Both the position numbers and the translations under genes were made by a program. The notes under the pieces are model-generated. The model saw only the letters and a program-made list of their open reading frames with translations, made no database searches and was not told the origin of the DNA. Positions 21,225 through 30,153 of a stretch of 64,000 nt of DNA are shown one piece after another. Source of the DNA: Phenylobacterium sp. Root1290 (lineage in GTDB: Bacteria; Pseudomonadota; Alphaproteobacteria; Caulobacterales; Caulobacteraceae); assembly GCF_001425305.1 (NCBI RefSeq), contig NZ_LMEE01000003.1, positions 434,001 to 498,000 on the forward strand, read 5' to 3'. Positions within the stretch are counted from its first letter, which is position 1; every line of letters starts with the position of its first letter.

Positions 21225-22955
21225 ATGGGCAAGGCGTGGCTGGGGCTGTTCGGCGGCCTGGCGGTGATCCTGGTGGGCGCACTGCTGGCCTGGCAGGTGC
21301 AGACGATGCATGGCGTCACCGTGCGCGACGTGCGGTTCGCCGGGGACCGCGGGACGACGATTTCGGCTCTTGTCTACATGCCGGCCTCCGCCACGGCCGC
21401 CAAGCCGGCGCCCGGCGTGCTGCTGAGCCACGGCTACATCAACACCCGTGAAATGCAGTCGGCGTTCGCCATCGAACTGTCGCGGCGCGGCTTCGTGGTG
21501 GTGGCGATGGACCAGCCCGGCCACGGCTATTCCGACGCCATCGTCGGCGCCAACGACTTCGGCGGCCCGGCGACGCTTCGCTATCTCAAGAGCCTGCCGC
21601 AGGTGGACAAGTCGAATATCGGCCTGGCTGGGCACAGCCTGGGCGGCGGCCCGGTGGTGGGCGCGGCGGCGTCCGACCCCACGGGATACCGGTCGGCGGT
21701 GCTGACCGGCTCGACGCCGGCCATCGGCGCGGTGTTCGGCTCCACGGCCAAGGCCGAGCTGCGCAATCTGGCTCTGGTGTTCGGCGGATACGACGAGTTC
21801 GCCGAGCTGATGTGGCAGGTCCCGCGGGGGTTCGATGCGCCAACTTCGAAGGCGATGCAGGCGCTGTTCGGGACCACCGCCGCCATCGAGCCTGGCCGGG
21901 TGTACGGCGACATCGCGGCAGGCACGGCGCGCGTGCTGCATGTGCCGCCGGTCACCCATCCGTGGGAGCATTTCTCGTCCGGGGGCGTGGCGCCGACGAT
22001 CGATTGGTTCCAGCGCACGCTCGACGGCGAGGGTCGGCCATTGCCGCCGGCGAACCAGATCTGGATCTGGAAGGAGGTCGGGACGCTGATCGCCTTCGCT
22101 GGCATGGCGGCCGTGGTGCTGGCGACATTCGAAATCCTGCTCAGCGTCCGATGGCTGCATCGCCTGGAAAAGCGGCCCTTGGTCATGGAGGGGGCGCCTG
22201 CACGAAGGGACCGCCGCTGGTGGCTGGCCTTTGGCCTGACCGCGGCCCTGCCGGCGATCACGTTCTTCCCGTTCATGAAGCTTGGGATGCTGTTCTTCCC
22301 GATGCGCGTTTTCCCGCAGTGGATCACAAACCAGCTGCTGGTCTGGGCGTTGCTGGGCGCGGCGCTGACCCTGCTGGTCGGGCTGGTGCTGAAGGCTCCC
22401 AAGCCTGCCGTGCGCGCTGACTGGCCTAGGTCGATCGTCATTGCCTTGCTGAGCGTCGGCGCCGGTTACCTGTCGCTTCACGTCGTCGACCGGTTTCTCC
22501 ATGTCGACTACCGCTTCTGGGTGGTGGGGCTGAAGCCGCTGGATCTCGCCCACCTGGGGTTCGCGCTGGCGTATCTGCCGCTCTGGACGGTGTTCTTCGT
22601 GGTTGCGCTGCGGGCGTTGCACGCTCGTCTGCCGGTGGCGGGCGAGCCGCGCCGGACCCACTATGCGGCTGGAATGCTGGCGATGTGTTCCGGCTTCGCG
22701 GCGCTGCTGGGGGTGCAGTATGGGGCGCTGTTCGCCACCGGACGGCTGGCGATGGCCGAGCCGTTGAACACCATCATCGCCATCCAGTTCGTCCCGCTGC
22801 TGGCGCTGGTCGGGCTGATCGCGGTGTTCACCTGGCGGCGCACCGCCAGCTACTTGCCCGGAGCGCTGATCTGCGCGCTGCTGGTGACCTGGTACGTGAC
22901 CGCCGGAACGGCGACCCATTGGTCGCCGGCCTTCCAACTGCCGACGCCGGGCTAG
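21225..22955 (+). CDS. Alpha/beta hydrolase fused to a multi-span membrane domain
   Basis: A 576-residue protein. An N-terminal signal anchor (about 4-24) leads into an alpha/beta hydrolase domain with HGYINTRE at the oxyanion region and nucleophile in GHSLGGG near residue 145; the likely substrate-facing catalytic domain is therefore outside the cytoplasm. From about residue 290 to the end there are roughly seven hydrophobic segments. The substrate is unknown. The start at 21225 follows GGGGGGCGGCG. It is divergent from ptsP and convergent with the AAC(6')-like gene, overlapping it by 4 bp. Confidence 0.8.
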   Translation: MGKAWLGLFGGLAVILVGALLAWQVQTMHGVTVRDVRFAGDRGTTISALVYMPASATAAKPAPGVLLSHGYINTREMQSAFAIELSRRGFVVVAMDQPGHGYSDAIVGANDFGGPATLRYLKSLPQVDKSNIGLAGHSLGGGPVVGAAASDPTGYRSAVLTGSTPAIGAVFGSTAKAELRNLALVFGGYDEFAELMWQVPRGFDAPTSKAMQALFGTTAAIEPGRVYGDIAAGTARVLHVPPVTHPWEHFSSGGVAPTIDWFQRTLDGEGRPLPPANQIWIWKEVGTLIAFAGMAAVVLATFEILLSVRWLHRLEKRPLVMEGAPARRDRRWWLAFGLTAALPAITFFPFMKLGMLFFPMRVFPQWITNQLLVWALLGAALTLLVGLVLKAPKPAVRADWPRSIVIALLSVGAGYLSLHVVDRFLHVDYRFWVVGLKPLDLAHLGFALAYLPLWTVFFVVALRALHARLPVAGEPRRTHYAAGMLAMCSGFAALLGVQYGALFATGRLAMAEPLNTIIAIQFVPLLALVGLIAVFTWRRTASYLPGALICALLVTWYVTAGTATHWSPAFQLPTPG

Positions 22956-23500
22956 GGGCGGGCGACGCGCTTGGCCATCAGCAGGTCGGGTTTGCCATAG
23001 CCGTTGGCGTCGGGCACGACGCCGACCGGCTCGTAGCCGAGCTTGCGATAGAAGAAGAACGGGTGGCCGTCGGTCGGCGCGATGGTCGCCAGCTTGGCAA
23101 GAGCGTCCGGGAAGATGTCGGCGCCGAACAGGCTGGTGCCGCCGAACTCGTCGTCGGTGCCGAGATAGATGGTGAGCTTGCCCATGGCCGCCACGCGCGC
23201 CTCCAGCGCGGCGGTGAGCGCCGCGCCGACGCCCTTGCGGTGGTGGACGGGATCCACGGCCAGGGGGTGCAGTTCGGCCGCATGGCTGTAGGTGTCGATG
23301 CCGCCGATCAGGCCGAGCACGGTGTCGCCGTCGAGCGCCGCGATGGCGAAGCGTTCGGGAACGGTGAGGAAGGTCTCGACCTCGGCCTCGGCCTCGCCCT
23401 CCTCGTCGTAGGCGGGGAAGTGGGCGAAGGCCTCGCGCAGGATCCGCGCGCACTCGGCGCGCTGAACGGCGGTCAGGTGTTCGAAGGCGACGATGTCCAT
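22952..23500 (-). CDS. GNAT acetyltransferase resembling aminoglycoside AAC(6')-Ii
   Basis: A 182-residue GNAT enzyme. From memory of the Enterococcus AAC(6')-Ii sequence, the match is colinear: AELHPLAV, the KGVGAALTAALE CoA loop, TIYLGTDDEFGGTSL, HPFFFYRKLGYEPVGVVPD and NGYGKPDLLMAKR correspond to its ELHPLVV, TIYLGTDD, GTTL, HPYEFYEKLGYKIVGVLPN and NGWDKPDIWMAK segments. It may acetylate aminoglycosides or, as proposed for other chromosomal relatives, small proteins or amines. Its start lies inside the end of the upstream regulator gene (28-bp overlap), so the two are probably coexpressed. Confidence 0.8.
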   Translation of the reverse strand: MDIVAFEHLTAVQRAECARILREAFAHFPAYDEEGEAEAEVETFLTVPERFAIAALDGDTVLGLIGGIDTYSHAAELHPLAVDPVHHRKGVGAALTAALEARVAAMGKLTIYLGTDDEFGGTSLFGADIFPDALAKLATIAPTDGHPFFFYRKLGYEPVGVVPDANGYGKPDLLMAKRVARP

Positions 23501-24114
23501 GGTGTGACAAGGTACGCGCAGCGCCGGGCGCCCGCCAGGATGTGGTCGGAGCGTTCGACCTGGGCCGGGGCCAGCATGGCGCGGAACAGGGCCAGCTCAG
23601 AGCGGCAGAAACCCTGGCAGGCCGCCGCCGCCGCGCAGATCGGGCAGTGGTTCTCGATCAGCAGGTAGGCGCCTTCGGGCGTGCGGCTCCATTCGGCCAT
23701 GTAGCCCTCGGCGGCGCGGACGGCCGCCAGACGTTCCAGCCGCTGTTCCAGCGTGTCGGCGTCGCCCAGAGCCTTGCGGTAGCCCAGCTCGGTCGCCTGC
23801 TCGCGTCGCCGCACCAGGCGATCGAGGCCTTCCTCGCCGAACTCGCCGCGCACCGCTTCCAGCAGTTCCACGGTCAGCTGCGCGTGGGTGTTGGGGAACC
23901 GCTCGTCGCCCTTGGCGCTCAGCGACCACGAACGACGTGGACGTCCGACGCCCATACGTTCGGTGACATGATCAACCCATCCTTCGGCGTGGAGCTTTTC
24001 CATTTGCAGGCGCGCGGCCTGGCGGGTGACACCCATCGCTTCGGCGATCGCCTTGGTCTGGGCGGGCCCCTTGCTCTTCAGCAGCAGGAGGATCTGGTCG
24101 GATGTGCTGTGCAT
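23473..24114 (-). CDS. SufR-like winged-helix regulator with C-terminal cysteine cluster
   Basis: A 213-residue regulator. The N-terminal ArsR/DeoR-type winged helix (about 3-65: AIAEAMGVTRQAARLQMEKL, GVGRPRRSW) is followed by a helical region and a C-terminal cluster HCPICxAAxxCxxFC plus a later RRCAYL. The layout is that of SufR-type repressors that bind a 4Fe-4S cluster, so it may sense redox or iron. The ATG at 24114 sits inside a palindrome; a TTG seven codons upstream is the alternative. It diverges from an MFS transporter and is followed by the AAC(6')-like gene. Confidence 0.8.
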   Translation of the reverse strand: MHSTSDQILLLLKSKGPAQTKAIAEAMGVTRQAARLQMEKLHAEGWVDHVTERMGVGRPRRSWSLSAKGDERFPNTHAQLTVELLEAVRGEFGEEGLDRLVRRREQATELGYRKALGDADTLEQRLERLAAVRAAEGYMAEWSRTPEGAYLLIENHCPICAAAAACQGFCRSELALFRAMLAPAQVERSDHILAGARRCAYLVTPWTSSPSNT

Positions 24115-24188
24115 TTGACAAATAGATGATTGCAAAACCCAGGCGCCGGGTCTAGTGCTAAATATGTAAAGTTGGAGATTGTCAAATG
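24112..24188. promoter_or_regulatory. Inverted operator-like repeats spanning the two divergent start codons
   Basis: The same decamer TTGTCAAATG covers the regulator's start (minus strand, 24121-24112) and the MFS start (plus strand, 24179-24188). The left copy extends to ATTTGACAAAT (24113-24123), a perfect odd palindrome. The symmetry and position suggest operators for the adjacent SufR-like repressor, placed over the translation starts of both genes. Confidence 0.5.
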
Positions 24189-25583
24189 GCGTCGGCGGTG
24201 CGGGCGGACGGAAGCTGGGCCGATGTCGTGGGCGAGGGCCGGCTGCCGCGATTCATCCTGATCTGCCTGGGCGTGTGGATCAGCGCCGCCGACTCGATGG
24301 TCACCGCCACGATCATGCCCAGCGTCGGCGCCGATCTCGGCGGCTACGCCTATTTCGGCTGGGCCACGGCGGGTTTCCTGCTGGGGTCGGTTCTGGCCGG
24401 GGCGAGCTCGGGCCTGCTCGGTCTTCGGTTCGGATTGCGCCGCGCCACCGCCGCCGCAGCGGTGCTCTATGCCGTGGGCTGCGCGCTGAGCGCCGGCGGC
24501 CCGGACATCGCCAGCTTTCTGATTGGCCGGGTCTTGCAGGGAATGGGCGGCGGCTGGGTGGTGGGCTTCTGTTCGGTGGCCATCGGACTGATGTTCCCCG
24601 ACCGCCTGCTGCCGCGGGTCTACGCCACGATCACCGCCATCTGGGGCGTGGCCAGTCTGCTGGGGCCGCTGATCGGCGGCGTCTTCGCCGATCTCGGGGC
24701 CTGGCGCTGGGTGTTCTGGCTGTTCGCGATCCAGGGCGTCGGCGTGGCGTGGGCCGCTTTCATCATGCTGCCCAGCGACCGCGGGGACGATGGGGCCAAG
24801 GTCGCCTGGCCGCAGCTTGGCCTCATCGCCGCCGGCGTCGCCTCAATCGGGCTGGCGGACATGGCGCGCGACTTCGTCACCTCAGGTCTGCTGACCGCGC
24901 TCGGCTGCGGACTGCTGGTCTTCATGGTCTGGTTCGACGGCCGTGCACGCGCGCGTCTGCTGCCCAAAGGCGCGAGCGATCTCGGCACCATTCCCGGGGC
25001 CGGCTTTGCGGCGATGTTCCTGCTGACCGTCGCCTCGATGGGCTTTGCGATCTACGGCCCCGCCATCCTGCAGCAGCTGGCCGGCCTCTCGGCGCTGGAA
25101 GCCGGCTACGTCATCGCCGGCGAGGCGGCGGCGTGGACGGTGATGGGCCTGATGGTCGCGCATCTGACCGGCGCCTGGCCGCTGCGGATGATCCGCCTTG
25201 GCGCGGTCGTGGCGACGCTGGGCGTGCTGATCGCAGCCTTCACGATGCCGTCGGCCTCGCTGGTCGGCGTGATCGCGGCGGGGCTCTTCCTGGGAGGCGG
25301 CTTTGGCCTCTCCTGGGCCTTCATGAGCCAGCGGATCCTCGCCTCGTTGCCGGAGGGCGAGGAGCGCGCGATCGGCGCGGCGGCCATGACCACGGTGCGG
25401 CTGACCGGCTCGGCGGTCGGGGCGGCCGCGGCCGGCGCGGTCGCCAACCTGGTCGGGTTCTCCACGGGCCTTACGGACGCAACCGCTCAGGCGGCGGGAC
25501 TGTGGGTGTTCGTCTCGGTGCTGCCGTTAGCGGTGCTCGGCGTCTGGTGCGCGTTCAAGCTGACGTGGGCGAAGGCGGGCTGA
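24186..25583 (+). CDS. Major facilitator superfamily drug-efflux transporter
   Basis: A 465-residue membrane protein with 12 to 14 hydrophobic segments. The early motif is [21 protein letters not shown], shortened here to its key features: an Asp in helix 1 and the DHA2-type TIMPS turn, then [10 protein letters not shown] in helix 4. This pattern fits the DHA2 (EmrB/TetA-like) proton-drug antiporters. GGAG lies 8 bases before the start. The divergent regulator and the linked acetyltransferase suggest an exporter-plus-modifier detoxification unit. It ends 29 bp inside the convergent TetR gene. Confidence 0.88.
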   Translation: MASAVRADGSWADVVGEGRLPRFILICLGVWISAADSMVTATIMPSVGADLGGYAYFGWATAGFLLGSVLAGASSGLLGLRFGLRRATAAAAVLYAVGCALSAGGPDIASFLIGRVLQGMGGGWVVGFCSVAIGLMFPDRLLPRVYATITAIWGVASLLGPLIGGVFADLGAWRWVFWLFAIQGVGVAWAAFIMLPSDRGDDGAKVAWPQLGLIAAGVASIGLADMARDFVTSGLLTALGCGLLVFMVWFDGRARARLLPKGASDLGTIPGAGFAAMFLLTVASMGFAIYGPAILQQLAGLSALEAGYVIAGEAAAWTVMGLMVAHLTGAWPLRMIRLGAVVATLGVLIAAFTMPSASLVGVIAAGLFLGGGFGLSWAFMSQRILASLPEGEERAIGAAAMTTVRLTGSAVGAAAAGAVANLVGFSTGLTDATAQAAGLWVFVSVLPLAVLGVWCAFKLTWAKAG

Positions 25584-26148
25584 GCGCGCCCAGCATGATC
25601 CGCGAGAGGGCGGTTATCGCCTCCGCGCGGCTAATCCGCCCGGCGGCGGCGGCCTGAGAGAGCGTGTCGGCCGCGCCGATCACGCCCAGCAGCAGCGCCC
25701 GTCCTGCGCGTCCGGGCAGCGGGACGAACTTGCTGAGCGCCTTGAGGTACTGGTCGACATAGCCTTCGCGCAGGGCCTGCCGGAAGTCGTCCATCTCTTC
25801 GCTGGCGGAGAGGGCGGCGGCGATGGCGCCGAACTCCGGCCCCGCCTGCAGGACGCAGTCGACATAGGCGGCGCTGAGGATGGCGACGACGTCGTCCAGC
25901 GTGTTGGCGTGGGTCGCGAGCGCCGCCTCCGCCGCCTGGGACTGGCGCTCGTCGAAATGCCGGTAGAGCGCGATCAGCAGGCCCGCTCGCGTCCCGAAGT
26001 GCTCGTAGGCGATCGGCTTCGTCACCCCGGCCTGATCGGCGAGATGGGCCAAGGTCAGGGCGTCGGTGCCCTGGCTGCGGACGATGGTCGCCGCCGTTTC
26101 CAAAAGCTGCGTCCGCCGCTGTTCGCGGGGCATCCGCTTGCCCGACAC
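25555..26148 (-). CDS. TetR family transcriptional repressor
   Basis: A 197-residue TetR/AcrR protein with an N-terminal helix-turn-helix (about 12-58; [21 protein letters not shown]) and a ligand-binding helical domain. Overlaps the MFS gene's 3' end and diverges from the GNAT/Rossmann gene pair. The 95-bp divergent intergenic region holds three copies of a TTAC-N5-GTAA palindrome, the likely operator array. It probably controls itself and the neighbouring pair; control of the MFS gene is possible but less direct. Inducer unknown. Confidence 0.88.
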   Translation of the reverse strand: MSGKRMPREQRRTQLLETAATIVRSQGTDALTLAHLADQAGVTKPIAYEHFGTRAGLLIALYRHFDERQSQAAEAALATHANTLDDVVAILSAAYVDCVLQAGPEFGAIAAALSASEEMDDFRQALREGYVDQYLKALSKFVPLPGRAGRALLLGVIGAADTLSQAAAAGRISRAEAITALSRIMLGALSPPSPTSA

Positions 26149-26174
26149 GCTAGATCCTCCGCTTGACAGCGAGC

Positions 26175-26215
26175 TTACGTTTCGTAACTTACGAATTGTA
26201 ACTTACAGATCGTAA
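26175..26215. promoter_or_regulatory. Triple TTAC-N5-GTAA operator array
   Basis: Three 13-bp palindromes, TTACGTTTCGTAA (26175-26187), TTACGAATTGTAA (26189-26201) and TTACAGATCGTAA (26203-26215), repeat with a 14-bp period and single C separators. They fill the region between the tetR and GNAT starts, as expected for cooperative repressor binding. Confidence 0.75.
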
Positions 26216-26243
26216 TATAGCGACATCACTAGCGGAGGCGCAC

Positions 26244-26891
26244 GTGACGGCCAACCCCATTCAGCTCGCCCCGGTGAGCGCGGCCCAGATCGAGGCGTTC
26301 GCGCCGCTGATCCCAGGTCTGATCCGCGCCACCGGGCCGGTCAGCTACGACTATCAGTTCGGTGCTGACGGGCTGCTGGACCGGGTGGTCGCGGCCTCCT
26401 GGCGCGAGCCGGAGACGCTGTTCTCCGCGGCGTGCACGACGGCGGCCTTCGACGGCGACGAGTTGCTGGGCGTGGAGATGGGGTTCGCCGGGCCGAACTT
26501 CTACGCCTTCAAGAACAACCTGGCGGCGCTGGCCCCGAAGTTGATGGCTGGCGGTCAGGCCACTTACGAGGAGTTCGCTGGGCTGGGGGCGAGAGCCGAG
26601 CAGGCGAGCTACCTCAACGCCCACATCCCCGAGGACGTCTATTACCTGCACGCGCTGTCGACCCCGGAGAAGCATCGGGGCAAGGGTGTCGGGCGGGACC
26701 TGCTGAAAGCCGCGATCGGGCGCGCCACGGCGGCGGGTTATCGCGAGTTGCAACTGGACGTGTTGGCGGATAACCCGGCGGTCGGCTTCTACCAGGCGAT
26801 GGGGCTGCGCATCCTGGCGGAGTTGCGCTCGCCCGAGTTGTCGCGCGACCATGGATTTCCCAGCGAGTATCGCATGGCGGTGACGCTATGA
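26244..26891 (+). CDS. GNAT family N-acetyltransferase (TetR-controlled)
   Basis: A 215-residue GNAT protein starting at GTG after GGAGGCG. The CoA-binding segment is HRGKGVGRDLLKAA (about 150-163) and the C-terminal LDVLADNPAVGFYQAMG is typical motif B. The first half has little similarity I can name, so the substrate is open. It is the first gene behind the triple operator and its stop overlaps the start of the Rossmann-fold gene (ATGA), so both are likely made together. Confidence 0.82.
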   Translation: MTANPIQLAPVSAAQIEAFAPLIPGLIRATGPVSYDYQFGADGLLDRVVAASWREPETLFSAACTTAAFDGDELLGVEMGFAGPNFYAFKNNLAALAPKLMAGGQATYEEFAGLGARAEQASYLNAHIPEDVYYLHALSTPEKHRGKGVGRDLLKAAIGRATAAGYRELQLDVLADNPAVGFYQAMGLRILAELRSPELSRDHGFPSEYRMAVTL

Positions 26892-27865
26892 GGGTCGTTA
26901 TCGCGGGGGGCTACGGCCTGGTTGGCGGCATGGTCGCCCGCCACCTGAGGGCGGCCGGTCATCAGGTGGATCTGTTGCTGGCGGGACGCAATCCCGAGCA
27001 TGGCGAAGGATTGGCGGCTGAGTTGGGGGCGCGGACGGCTCGGCTCGACGTCGCCGATGCGGCCGGCTCGCTCGCGGCGCTGGGGTCCGTGGATCTGGTC
27101 ATCGCCACCTTGCAGGACCCGGGCGACAACCTGCTGACCACCGCGTTGCGGGCCGGCGCCGCTCACATCGGGATCGTCCGGACCGCCGACAGCATGGCCT
27201 CCAGCGCCATCGCCGCGGTGAACCTGGCGCAGCGGCCGGCGCTGATGCTGGGGCACTGGCAGGCCGGGGTGCTGACCTTGGCCGCACTGGCCGCCGCCAA
27301 GAGCTTCGCGCGCGTGGACCGCATCGAGATGGCGGCCCTCTACGACTATGCCGATCCGATCGGGCCGATGACGGCGACCGACTCCGGCGGTTTCGTGGGC
27401 CGCGCCTTGGTCCGCGAGGCTGGCGGCTGGGCGCATCTCGACGCCGCGGTCAGCGGTCGCCGGGTCGAACGGGGAGACCTGCCGGGCTTTGACGCCATGC
27501 CGATGGGGGTGCTCGACACGCCGGGCCTGGCGACCATGACCGGCGCGGCCGACGTGCGTTTCGATCTGGGCACGGGGACGTCGATCGGGACCGCCGGCGG
27601 CGGGGCGGCCTCGCACGACCTCTACATCGACATCACCGGAACCACGGAGAGCGGCGAGACCGTGATGCAGCGGACCTTGATGAGCGACCCCAAGGGGCAG
27701 GCGCATCTGACCGCGCTGGGCGTGCTGATCGGGGCCGAGCGGGTGTTGGGGCTGGATGGCCACGCGCCGCCGGCGGCGGGCTTCAGGCTGCCGGAAACGA
27801 CCATCGACGTCGACCGGGCCGTGGAGCGTCTGCGCGCCTTCGGCGTGCGGATCGAGGCGGTATGA
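26888..27865 (+). CDS. Saccharopine dehydrogenase-like NAD(P)-binding protein
   Basis: A 325-residue protein starting with a dinucleotide-binding motif VVIAGGYGLVGGMVARHL (residues 3-20) and the segment RLDVADAAGSLAALGSVDLV, as in saccharopine dehydrogenase or trans-acting enoyl-reductase-like proteins. The C-terminal half has the Gly/Thr-rich pattern of such oxidoreductases. Reaction unknown. Coupled by a 4-bp overlap to the GNAT gene; the pair is under the TetR operator array. An 84-bp gap without features separates it from the convergent lysC. Confidence 0.75.
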   Translation: MRVVIAGGYGLVGGMVARHLRAAGHQVDLLLAGRNPEHGEGLAAELGARTARLDVADAAGSLAALGSVDLVIATLQDPGDNLLTTALRAGAAHIGIVRTADSMASSAIAAVNLAQRPALMLGHWQAGVLTLAALAAAKSFARVDRIEMAALYDYADPIGPMTATDSGGFVGRALVREAGGWAHLDAAVSGRRVERGDLPGFDAMPMGVLDTPGLATMTGAADVRFDLGTGTSIGTAGGGAASHDLYIDITGTTESGETVMQRTLMSDPKGQAHLTALGVLIGAERVLGLDGHAPPAAGFRLPETTIDVDRAVERLRAFGVRIEAV

Positions 27866-27949
27866 CAGCGTCTACGCCCTGTCGGACGCAGACGCCGCCT
27901 TTGATCGTTCCGCCGCCCGCGGCAGGCAGGGGCGGGTGCTCTTGAAGAT

Positions 27950-29200
27950 CTAGAGCTGGTCCAGGCCGAAGCCGGCATGCAGAGCGCGCACGGCCAGTTC
28001 GGTGTAGGCCGCGTCGATCAGCACGCTGATCTTGATCTCGCTGGTCGAGATGACCTGGATGTTCACGCCCTTGTCGGCCAGCGCCTTGAACATGGTCTTG
28101 GCGACGCCGGTGTGGCTGCGCATGCCCACGCCGATGACCGAGACCTTGGCCACGTCCTCGTTCACCTGGACGTCGTCGAAGCCGATCTGCGGCTGGTGGG
28201 CGCGGACGATCTCGACCGCGCGTTGGGCGTCGCGCTTACCGACCGTGAATTCCATGTTCGCGGTGTCGGCAGTGCGGGCGTGGCTCTGCACGATCATGTC
28301 GACATTGACGTTGGCGTCGGCCAGGGCGCCGAAGATCTCGGACGAGACGCCCGGATGATCGGGCAGGCCGAACAGGCTGATCTTGGCTTCGTCACGGCTA
28401 TAGGCGACGCCGCTCACGATGCGCTTTTCCATGATCTCTTCCTCGTCGCACACGATGGTGCCTTGGCCGGGCGCTTCGCCGGGCTCAACAAAACTGGACA
28501 ACACCCGCACCGGCACGTTCTGGGCCATGGCGAGCTCGACGGAACGGGTCTGCAGGACCTTGGCGCCCAGCGAGGCCATCTCCAGCATCTCCTCGTAGGA
28601 GATCTTGCTGAGCTTCCTGGCCTTGCTCTCGATGCGCGGGTCGGTCGTGTAGACGCCGTCGACGTCGGTGTAGATGTCGCAGCGGATCGCCTTCACCGCC
28701 GCGGCGATGGCGACCGCGCTGGTGTCCGAACCGCCGCGGCCGAGGGTGGCGATGCGGCCGCTGCGGGTCACGCCCTGGAAGCCGGCGATCACGGCGACTT
28801 CGCCGGCGTCGAGCGCGGCGGCCAGCTTCTCGGGCGGAATGTCGTCGATGCGGGCGCGGCCGTGCGCGTCGTCGGCGATGATCGGAATCTGCCAGCCCAG
28901 CCACGACTTGGCGGGCAGGCCCATGTTGCGAAGGGTCATGGCCAGCAGGCCGGCGGTGACCTGTTCGCCCGAGGCGACGACGGTGTCGTATTCGTCGTCG
29001 GACGGGGTCAGGCCCTGCGCCGCGGCGCCGGCGCCGTCGGTCCAGGCGACCAGCTCGTTGGTCTTGCCGGACATGGCCGACACGACGACGGCGACCTTGT
29101 GTCCGGCGGCGACTTCAGCCGCCACAAGGCGGCCGACGCGCCGGATACGCTCGAGGTCGGCGACGGACGTGCCGCCGAATTTCATCACTAGCCGAGACAG
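27950..29200 (-). CDS. lysC: Aspartate kinase, probably with a CTG start
   Basis: Phosphorylates aspartate, the first step to lysine, threonine, methionine and diaminopimelate. The kinase domain (KFGGTSVAD at the start; GRGGSDTSAVAIA) is followed by two ACT domains (LFGLPDHPGVS; VIGVGMRSHTGVA), so feedback control by lysine and threonine is expected. Family proteins begin SRLVMKFGG; here that reads from CTG at 29200, with GGAG at 29209-29212 at normal spacing. GTG 29188 and ATG 29185 lack a well-placed Shine-Dalgarno and would cut off the first beta strand. Confidence 0.95.
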   Translation of the reverse strand: MSRLVMKFGGTSVADLERIRRVGRLVAAEVAAGHKVAVVVSAMSGKTNELVAWTDGAGAAAQGLTPSDDEYDTVVASGEQVTAGLLAMTLRNMGLPAKSWLGWQIPIIADDAHGRARIDDIPPEKLAAALDAGEVAVIAGFQGVTRSGRIATLGRGGSDTSAVAIAAAVKAIRCDIYTDVDGVYTTDPRIESKARKLSKISYEEMLEMASLGAKVLQTRSVELAMAQNVPVRVLSSFVEPGEAPGQGTIVCDEEEIMEKRIVSGVAYSRDEAKISLFGLPDHPGVSSEIFGALADANVNVDMIVQSHARTADTANMEFTVGKRDAQRAVEIVRAHQPQIGFDDVQVNEDVAKVSVIGVGMRSHTGVAKTMFKALADKGVNIQVISTSEIKISVLIDAAYTELAVRALHAGFGLDQL

Positions 29201-29212
29201 CGCAGGAGCTCC
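29198..29212 (-). promoter_or_regulatory. lysC: Ribosome binding site deciding a non-ATG lysC start
   Basis: GGAG at 29209-29212 lies 8 bases before CTG (29200-29198). An in-frame TAG further upstream excludes any longer start, and no ATG or GTG exists between that stop and the conserved SRLV residues. The CTG is therefore the best-placed initiation codon. Confidence 0.55.
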
Positions 29213-29375
29213 GCTTGAGAGGGAAGGCTGCGCCTAATAGCGGGGCCGGCGTCCAGGGGCAATGTCTGCCTTCGCAAGCGCGAAAACGACGCGCCCGGCG
29301 CAAGATGGCGCCCATTCCGGGCCGTTGCGGGCGATAGGGGCTGGCGCCGGGCGCCTCGCAGTAGGAAAAGAGTTC

Positions 29376-30128
29376 ATGTCATCCGCGTCCGCTTCCTCGA
29401 TCGACCCGAAAGAGGTCGAACAGTTCTCGCGCATCGCCGCCGAATGGTGGGATCCGAAAGGCAAGTTCGCCCCGCTGCACAAGTTCAATCCCGTGCGGCT
29501 GTCGTTCATTCGCGACCAGGTTCAGGAACGGTTCGGGCGCGATCCGAAAGCCATTCGGCCGTTCGAAGGCCTGCGGCTGCTGGACATCGGCTGCGGCGGC
29601 GGACTGCTGTGCGAACCGATGACCCGGTTGGGTTTCCAGGTCACAGGCGTCGATGCGTCCGAGCGCAATATCGGCACCGCCAGCGCCCACGCGGCCGAGC
29701 AGGGGCTGGCGATCGACTACCGCGCCACCACGGCCGAGGACCTGCTGGCCTCGGGCGAGCCGGCCTTCGACGTGGTGCTGAACATGGAGGTGATCGAGCA
29801 CGTCGCCGATCCTGGCGAGTACCTGCGCAACTGCGCGCGGCTGCTGGCGCCGGGCGGGCTGATGATCGTCGCCACCCTGAACCGGACCCTGAAGGCCCTG
29901 GCCCTGGCCAAGATCGGGGCGGAGTACGTGCTGCGCTGGGTGCCGGCCGGGACCCACGATTGGAACAAGTTCCTCAAGCCGGAAGAGCTGCGCGACTTCC
30001 TGGCGGGGGAGCCCGTGGAGTTCCACGGACCTTTCGGCGTGGCCTATGATCCACTGTCGGGCCGATGGTCGCGCTCCACAGACTGCGACATCAACTACAT
30101 GGTGACCGTGACGCGGGACGCAGCGTAA
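29376..30128 (+). CDS. ubiG: Ubiquinone biosynthesis O-methyltransferase UbiG
   Basis: SAM-dependent enzyme catalysing both O-methylations of ubiquinone synthesis. The 250-residue protein has the UbiG N-terminal signature [22 protein letters not shown] motif [12 protein letters not shown] (about 67-77), and the downstream [11 protein letters not shown] and [13 protein letters not shown] regions. The start at 29376 (MSSASASS) is chosen because AGGAAAAGAG precedes it. Divergent from lysC with about 175 bp between, a common alphaproteobacterial arrangement. Confidence 0.95.
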   Translation: MSSASASSIDPKEVEQFSRIAAEWWDPKGKFAPLHKFNPVRLSFIRDQVQERFGRDPKAIRPFEGLRLLDIGCGGGLLCEPMTRLGFQVTGVDASERNIGTASAHAAEQGLAIDYRATTAEDLLASGEPAFDVVLNMEVIEHVADPGEYLRNCARLLAPGGLMIVATLNRTLKALALAKIGAEYVLRWVPAGTHDWNKFLKPEELRDFLAGEPVEFHGPFGVAYDPLSGRWSRSTDCDINYMVTVTRDAA

Positions 30129-30153
30129 AGAGGCGGCCCACGAGGAAGTACCC

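Noticed and set aside
21129..23510. A 793-codon minus-strand frame covering the hydrolase and the AAC(6')-like gene
   Set aside because: Composition is Arg/Gln/His-rich and no motif fits; the hydrolase and the acetyltransferase frames are convincing.
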